This document shows, piece by piece, positions 61,395 to 64,000 of a stretch of 64,000 nt of DNA. Origin of the DNA: Crocinitomix catalasitica ATCC 23190 (lineage in GTDB: Bacteria > Bacteroidota > Bacteroidia > Flavobacteriales_D > Crocinitomicaceae); assembly GCF_000621625.1 (NCBI RefSeq), contig NZ_JHXV01000021.1, positions 1-64,000 on the forward strand. The letters are read 5' to 3'. The position numbers and the translations under genes were made by a program. Positions within the stretch are counted from its first letter, which is position 1, and the number at the start of each line of letters is the position of its first letter. The notes under the pieces are model-generated. The model searched no databases. It saw only the letters and a program-made list of their open reading frames with translations, and was not told the DNA's origin.

Positions 61395-61688
61395 TCATGT
61401 AATTTGTCCTTGATACGATAATGTCTTGTCAGAAATTATCTCTTCGCCTACAATTTGCCATAAATATACGCCTGCTTCAGCGACTTTTCCATTATAATAG
61501 TCATCCCAACCAACATTCAAATTATGTGATTCGAAAAGTAACTCACCCCATCTAGTAAAATTAAAGAATGTATAATCATACACATCTACCCCCACTCATA
61601 TATGGTTTCAATGCTGCATTACAGACCTTTGACTATTAAAAACGGGATTGGATAGATTGTAAGTACAAACCATACCGGCGATTGTCTC
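61395..61688 (-). pseudogene. Decayed remnant of a T9SS type B (CHU_C) sorting domain protein
   Basis: The minus-strand frame at 61395-61595 encodes GVDVYDYTFF, RWGELLF, AEAGVYLWQIVGEE and SYQGQIT, the last two thirds of a CHU_C domain, but it opens directly after a stop. Upstream, a second frame gives LKPYMSG and a third gives GMVCTYNLSNPVFNS, each broken by stops. A run of five C at 61589-61593 (five G in the gene) separates LKPYMSG from VDVYDY; with four, the two halves would join. FNFTRWGE has two extra residues compared with the usual FNRWGE. The end is also one or two residues short of the usual terminus. No intact gene remains. Confidence 0.7.
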
Positions 61689-61714
61689 TTAAAAACTACC
61701 ATTTAGTATGGTTT
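61667..61714. repeat. 9-bp inverted repeat AAACCATAC ... GTATGGTTT
   Basis: Perfect arms at 61667-61675 and 61706-61714 with a 30-base loop, at the upstream border of the decayed sorting-domain remnant. The rest of 61349-61849 holds nothing else I can identify. Confidence 0.6.
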
Positions 61715-61849
61715 AGGCATTTTTGTTTATATGAAAAAAACAAAATGATTAAACAAATATTGAGGATTCTTTTCATAAGCCGCCTAAAACTATATTCTAA
61801 ACGCAAATGAAAAGGTGAAGTTCCCAAAAAAATTATAGCCAAATTTTAA

Positions 61850-63361
61850 TTACCCGTCTAGCTCTGAACGAATTCTTTGACTCAGCTGTCTATTATAAGT
61901 TTCTTTCAGCCAATTTAAATAACTGTCAGTCGCTTTAGTGATACATTTAGTATAATGCTTCAAACGTCTTTCAATGTCGTCTTGTAAAGCTTCTTGTAGA
62001 ATCAGTCCATCATAAACATCTTCAGAATTTTCTATCACGACTTCAAAATGGTTATCTAACGATATATCTACAGCTTCTTTACCTTTTTTACCCGTCTCAA
62101 TGCAAGTATTATAGACTTTCTTCATTGAGAAATCTTCAAGTAATTGAGGCGTTTTTAATTTATTTTTTAAATTCATTGGAAGCTCATATGCCGCCTCAAA
62201 CTGAATATCGTCTTCTTCGCTAAGTCTAGCTTCCAAAAATCTATCCGGATAATTAAAAGCATCTTGCCAATCAATATATTCTTGCCAATAACCGAAACGT
62301 CGAACATTATTCCCTAAATCAATAACTTGGAATAAACTTTTATTCTCTAATTTTCGAGATCCACGACCTATCATTTGATGATATAAAGTCAGTGATCGTG
62401 TTGCTCTATTTAGAATAATCGTTTCTACTGTAGGTTCATCAAAACCTGTCGTTAAGATTCCTACTGACGTTAATATAGATCCTGGTGTCTCTTTAAACCA
62501 TTTTAGGATATCTTTCCGTTCGGCATCGCCGAAAGTACTATCCAAATGACGAACTTTATAATTCTGCTTTTTAAACAGTTCATAAACAGCTCTTGATGAT
62601 TCAATTCCACTATTAAATATTAATGTTTTTCTATTGACAGCAACCTCTTCATATGCAAAGAGCAACTTTTCTTGCATAAAATAATTACTGTAGACTTTAT
62701 CACTAGAGCTGACAGTAAAATCACCATTCACCCCTATTTTAAGTCCATGTAAATTAACATCATAGGTATAAGTATCGGCATTAGATAAGTAACCATTATC
62801 AATTAAAGACTTGATGCTCTCTCCAACAATTAATTTATCGTAATTGTCTTTTAAAGGTAAAGTTTTATTCGAACTTAACGGTGTTGCTGTAACACCAAGT
62901 ATATTTATATCCTGAAAATATTGGAAAATCTTACGGAATGAATTATTGTGTGCTTCATCGACAATTACAAGACCAATGTTTTTTACAAAATCACTATCTT
63001 CTTGTAAACGATTGTTCAAAGTTTCAACCATTGCTGTAAACGAATTAAAATCCGCTTGGTCATCAAGGTTTTTAACAAGGCTATTTACTACCTTATTTTT
63101 AATACCTAAAGCAACCAATTGCTTTGAAGTTTGGACACATAATTCGATTCTGTGTGTTAAAATTAGAACTTTCCTTCCCGTCCTTTTAATATATTCATTC
63201 GCGATATTTGAAAATATCACAGTTTTTCCACCACCAGTTGGAAGTTGGAATAATAGATTAAAATTTTCTCCTTCCGTCTGTAATTCCTTTATAATCTGTT
63301 CTACGACTCGTTTTTGGAATGGGTAAAGTTCTTTTTTCTTGAAGAGAGAATGGTCAATCAT
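61850..63361 (-). CDS. DEAD/DEAH-box superfamily 2 helicase
   Basis: 503 residues. Motif I PTGGGKTVIFSNI near residue 43, Ia LTHRIELC, motif II VIVDEAHNN, motif III GVTATPL, and the C-terminal helicase motifs IFNSGIESS, TTGFDEPTVETIILNR and HQMIGRGSRK. It belongs to the type III restriction subunit/UvrB-like group (SSL2). No methylase or restriction gene is adjacent, so it is more likely a stand-alone helicase. The C-terminal 130 residues show no domain I recognise. A -7 box precedes it. Confidence 0.88.
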   Translation of the reverse strand: MIDHSLFKKKELYPFQKRVVEQIIKELQTEGENFNLLFQLPTGGGKTVIFSNIANEYIKRTGRKVLILTHRIELCVQTSKQLVALGIKNKVVNSLVKNLDDQADFNSFTAMVETLNNRLQEDSDFVKNIGLVIVDEAHNNSFRKIFQYFQDINILGVTATPLSSNKTLPLKDNYDKLIVGESIKSLIDNGYLSNADTYTYDVNLHGLKIGVNGDFTVSSSDKVYSNYFMQEKLLFAYEEVAVNRKTLIFNSGIESSRAVYELFKKQNYKVRHLDSTFGDAERKDILKWFKETPGSILTSVGILTTGFDEPTVETIILNRATRSLTLYHQMIGRGSRKLENKSLFQVIDLGNNVRRFGYWQEYIDWQDAFNYPDRFLEARLSEEDDIQFEAAYELPMNLKNKLKTPQLLEDFSMKKVYNTCIETGKKGKEAVDISLDNHFEVVIENSEDVYDGLILQEALQDDIERRLKHYTKCITKATDSYLNWLKETYNRQLSQRIRSELDG

Positions 63362-63389
63362 AATGATACATCGTATTTTTTGAGCGGTG

Positions 63390-63397
63390 CAAAAATA
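63390..63397 (-). promoter_or_regulatory. Promoter -7 box of the helicase gene
   Basis: Minus-strand TATTTTTG, an exact TAnnTTTG match, 28 bases before the ATG at 63361. Confidence 0.5.
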
Positions 63398-63508
63398 CCA
63401 TCTTTTAATTGAAATAAAAAGTTAATCGTAATCTATTCTCAAATCATTTTAAAATTTAGCATTTAAACATTCATCGAAAACAATTGCTGAAATAAATTCC
63501 AAACCTAT

Positions 63509-63516
63509 TATCTTTG
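63509..63516 (+). promoter_or_regulatory. Promoter -7 box of trxB
   Basis: TATCTTTG, an exact TAnnTTTG match, 28 bases before the ATG at 63545; TTG at 63484-63486 is a possible -33 element (22-base spacer). Confidence 0.55.
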
Positions 63517-63544
63517 ACAAAAATTAAGAAATTAAAACAATAAT

Positions 63545-64000
63545 ATGAGTGATATAGAAAAAGTAAAGTGTTTAATCATTGGATCTGGTCCTGCTGGATA
63601 TACTGCGGCAATTTATGCTGCTAGAGCGAATATGAAACCTGTTTTATATCAAGGATTACAACCTGGTGGACAATTAACAACTACAAATGATGTTGAAAAT
63701 TTCCCTGGATACCCTGACGGCATCACTGGTCCTGAAATGATGATTCAATTAATGAATCAAGCAAAACGCTTTGATACTGACGTAAGAGATGGTTGGGTTT
63801 CAAAAGTTGACTTTAGTGGTCCTGTTCATAAAGTATGGGTTGATGAGAAAAAAGAAATTCATGCTGATACAATTATTATTTCGACAGGAGCTTCTGCAAG
63901 ATACTTAGGTTTACCTTCTGAACAAAAATATTTAGCTTTAGGTGGAGGTGTTTCTGCATGTGCTGTTTGTGATGGCTTTTTCTACAGAGAACAAGAAGTT
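63545..64000 (+). CDS. trxB: Thioredoxin-disulfide reductase (5' part, cut by window edge)
   Basis: The first 152 residues are visible. The FAD motif GSGPAGYTAAIYAARA is near residue 12, PGGQLTTTNDVENFPGYP follows, and the redox-active CxxC (ACAVCDGFF) is near residue 140. The enzyme reduces thioredoxin with NADPH. The NADPH domain's remainder lies outside the window. Upstream is an exact promoter box. Confidence 0.95.
   Translation, partial: MSDIEKVKCLIIGSGPAGYTAAIYAARANMKPVLYQGLQPGGQLTTTNDVENFPGYPDGITGPEMMIQLMNQAKRFDTDVRDGWVSKVDFSGPVHKVWVDEKKEIHADTIIISTGASARYLGLPSEQKYLALGGGVSACAVCDGFFYREQEV

Noticed and set aside
61850-63361. Helicase as part of a restriction-modification or defence system
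   Set aside because: The helicase resembles type III restriction subunits, but no methylase, nuclease or other defence gene is adjacent on either side.

Overview
The window is chromosomal DNA of a member of the Bacteroidota, most likely the Flavobacteriia. The evidence is low GC by eye, secreted proteins with type IX secretion (T9SS) sorting domains, a PUR-alpha-like protein, a long NusB, a type III glutamine synthetase, an Omp28-like protein, and many exact copies of the Bacteroidota -7 promoter box TAnnTTTG upstream of genes. No tRNA, rRNA, CRISPR array, prophage or insertion sequence was seen. Genes are densely packed. Both ends are cut: a PKD-repeat protein at the left and trxB at the right.

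Left part (1-13.8 kb). Two tandem paralogous secreted PKD proteins read leftward and are very alike in their C-terminal halves. Next come an alpha/beta hydrolase and a rightward cluster: lipoprotein, a ribulose-phosphate-epimerase-like protein fused to CBS domains, a type I-beta DAHP synthase, a KdsC-like phosphatase with a helix-turn-helix-like N-terminus, and miaA. A PUR-like protein, mtaB and rocD follow. Middle part (13.9-31.9 kb): YigZ/IMPACT protein, M42 peptidase, a secreted DUF1800/DUF1501/T9SS triad, a YdeI-like protein, glnN, hsp20, lipoproteins, an Omp28-like protein, NUDIX, an MCC-type acyl-CoA carboxylase beta subunit, a methyltransferase, elbB, a DCC thiol oxidoreductase and an AI-2E family transporter.

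Right part (32-64 kb). Two small genes that are easy to miss (a 42-residue Cys/Lys-rich protein and a 72-residue acidic protein) lie next to dinB. A WYL-type regulator is divergent from dinB, with inverted repeats in the shared promoter region. Then come aroC, a phosphohexomutase, acyl-CoA reductase facing a ferredoxin across abutting promoter boxes, comB, a large alpha-2-macroglobulin lipoprotein, a transglutaminase-like membrane protein, hbd, a TPR/PAS/GAF/SpoIIE sensor phosphatase, and rpsF-rpsR-rplI. dnaX is split into two ATGA-coupled ORFs. An ldh-nusB-DUF1573-yajC operon, an MsbA-like ABC exporter, trmH/ttcA, a decayed T9SS-domain remnant, an SF2 helicase and the start of trxB complete the window.

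Most of this is ordinary housekeeping and envelope biology. I see no clear-cut new defence or mobile system. The most unusual items are the RPE-CBS/DAHPS/HTH-KdsC cluster, which structurally parallels kdsD-kdsA-kdsC; the split dnaX; the small Cys-rich protein; the mosaic tandem PKD pair; and the dinB/WYL regulatory region.
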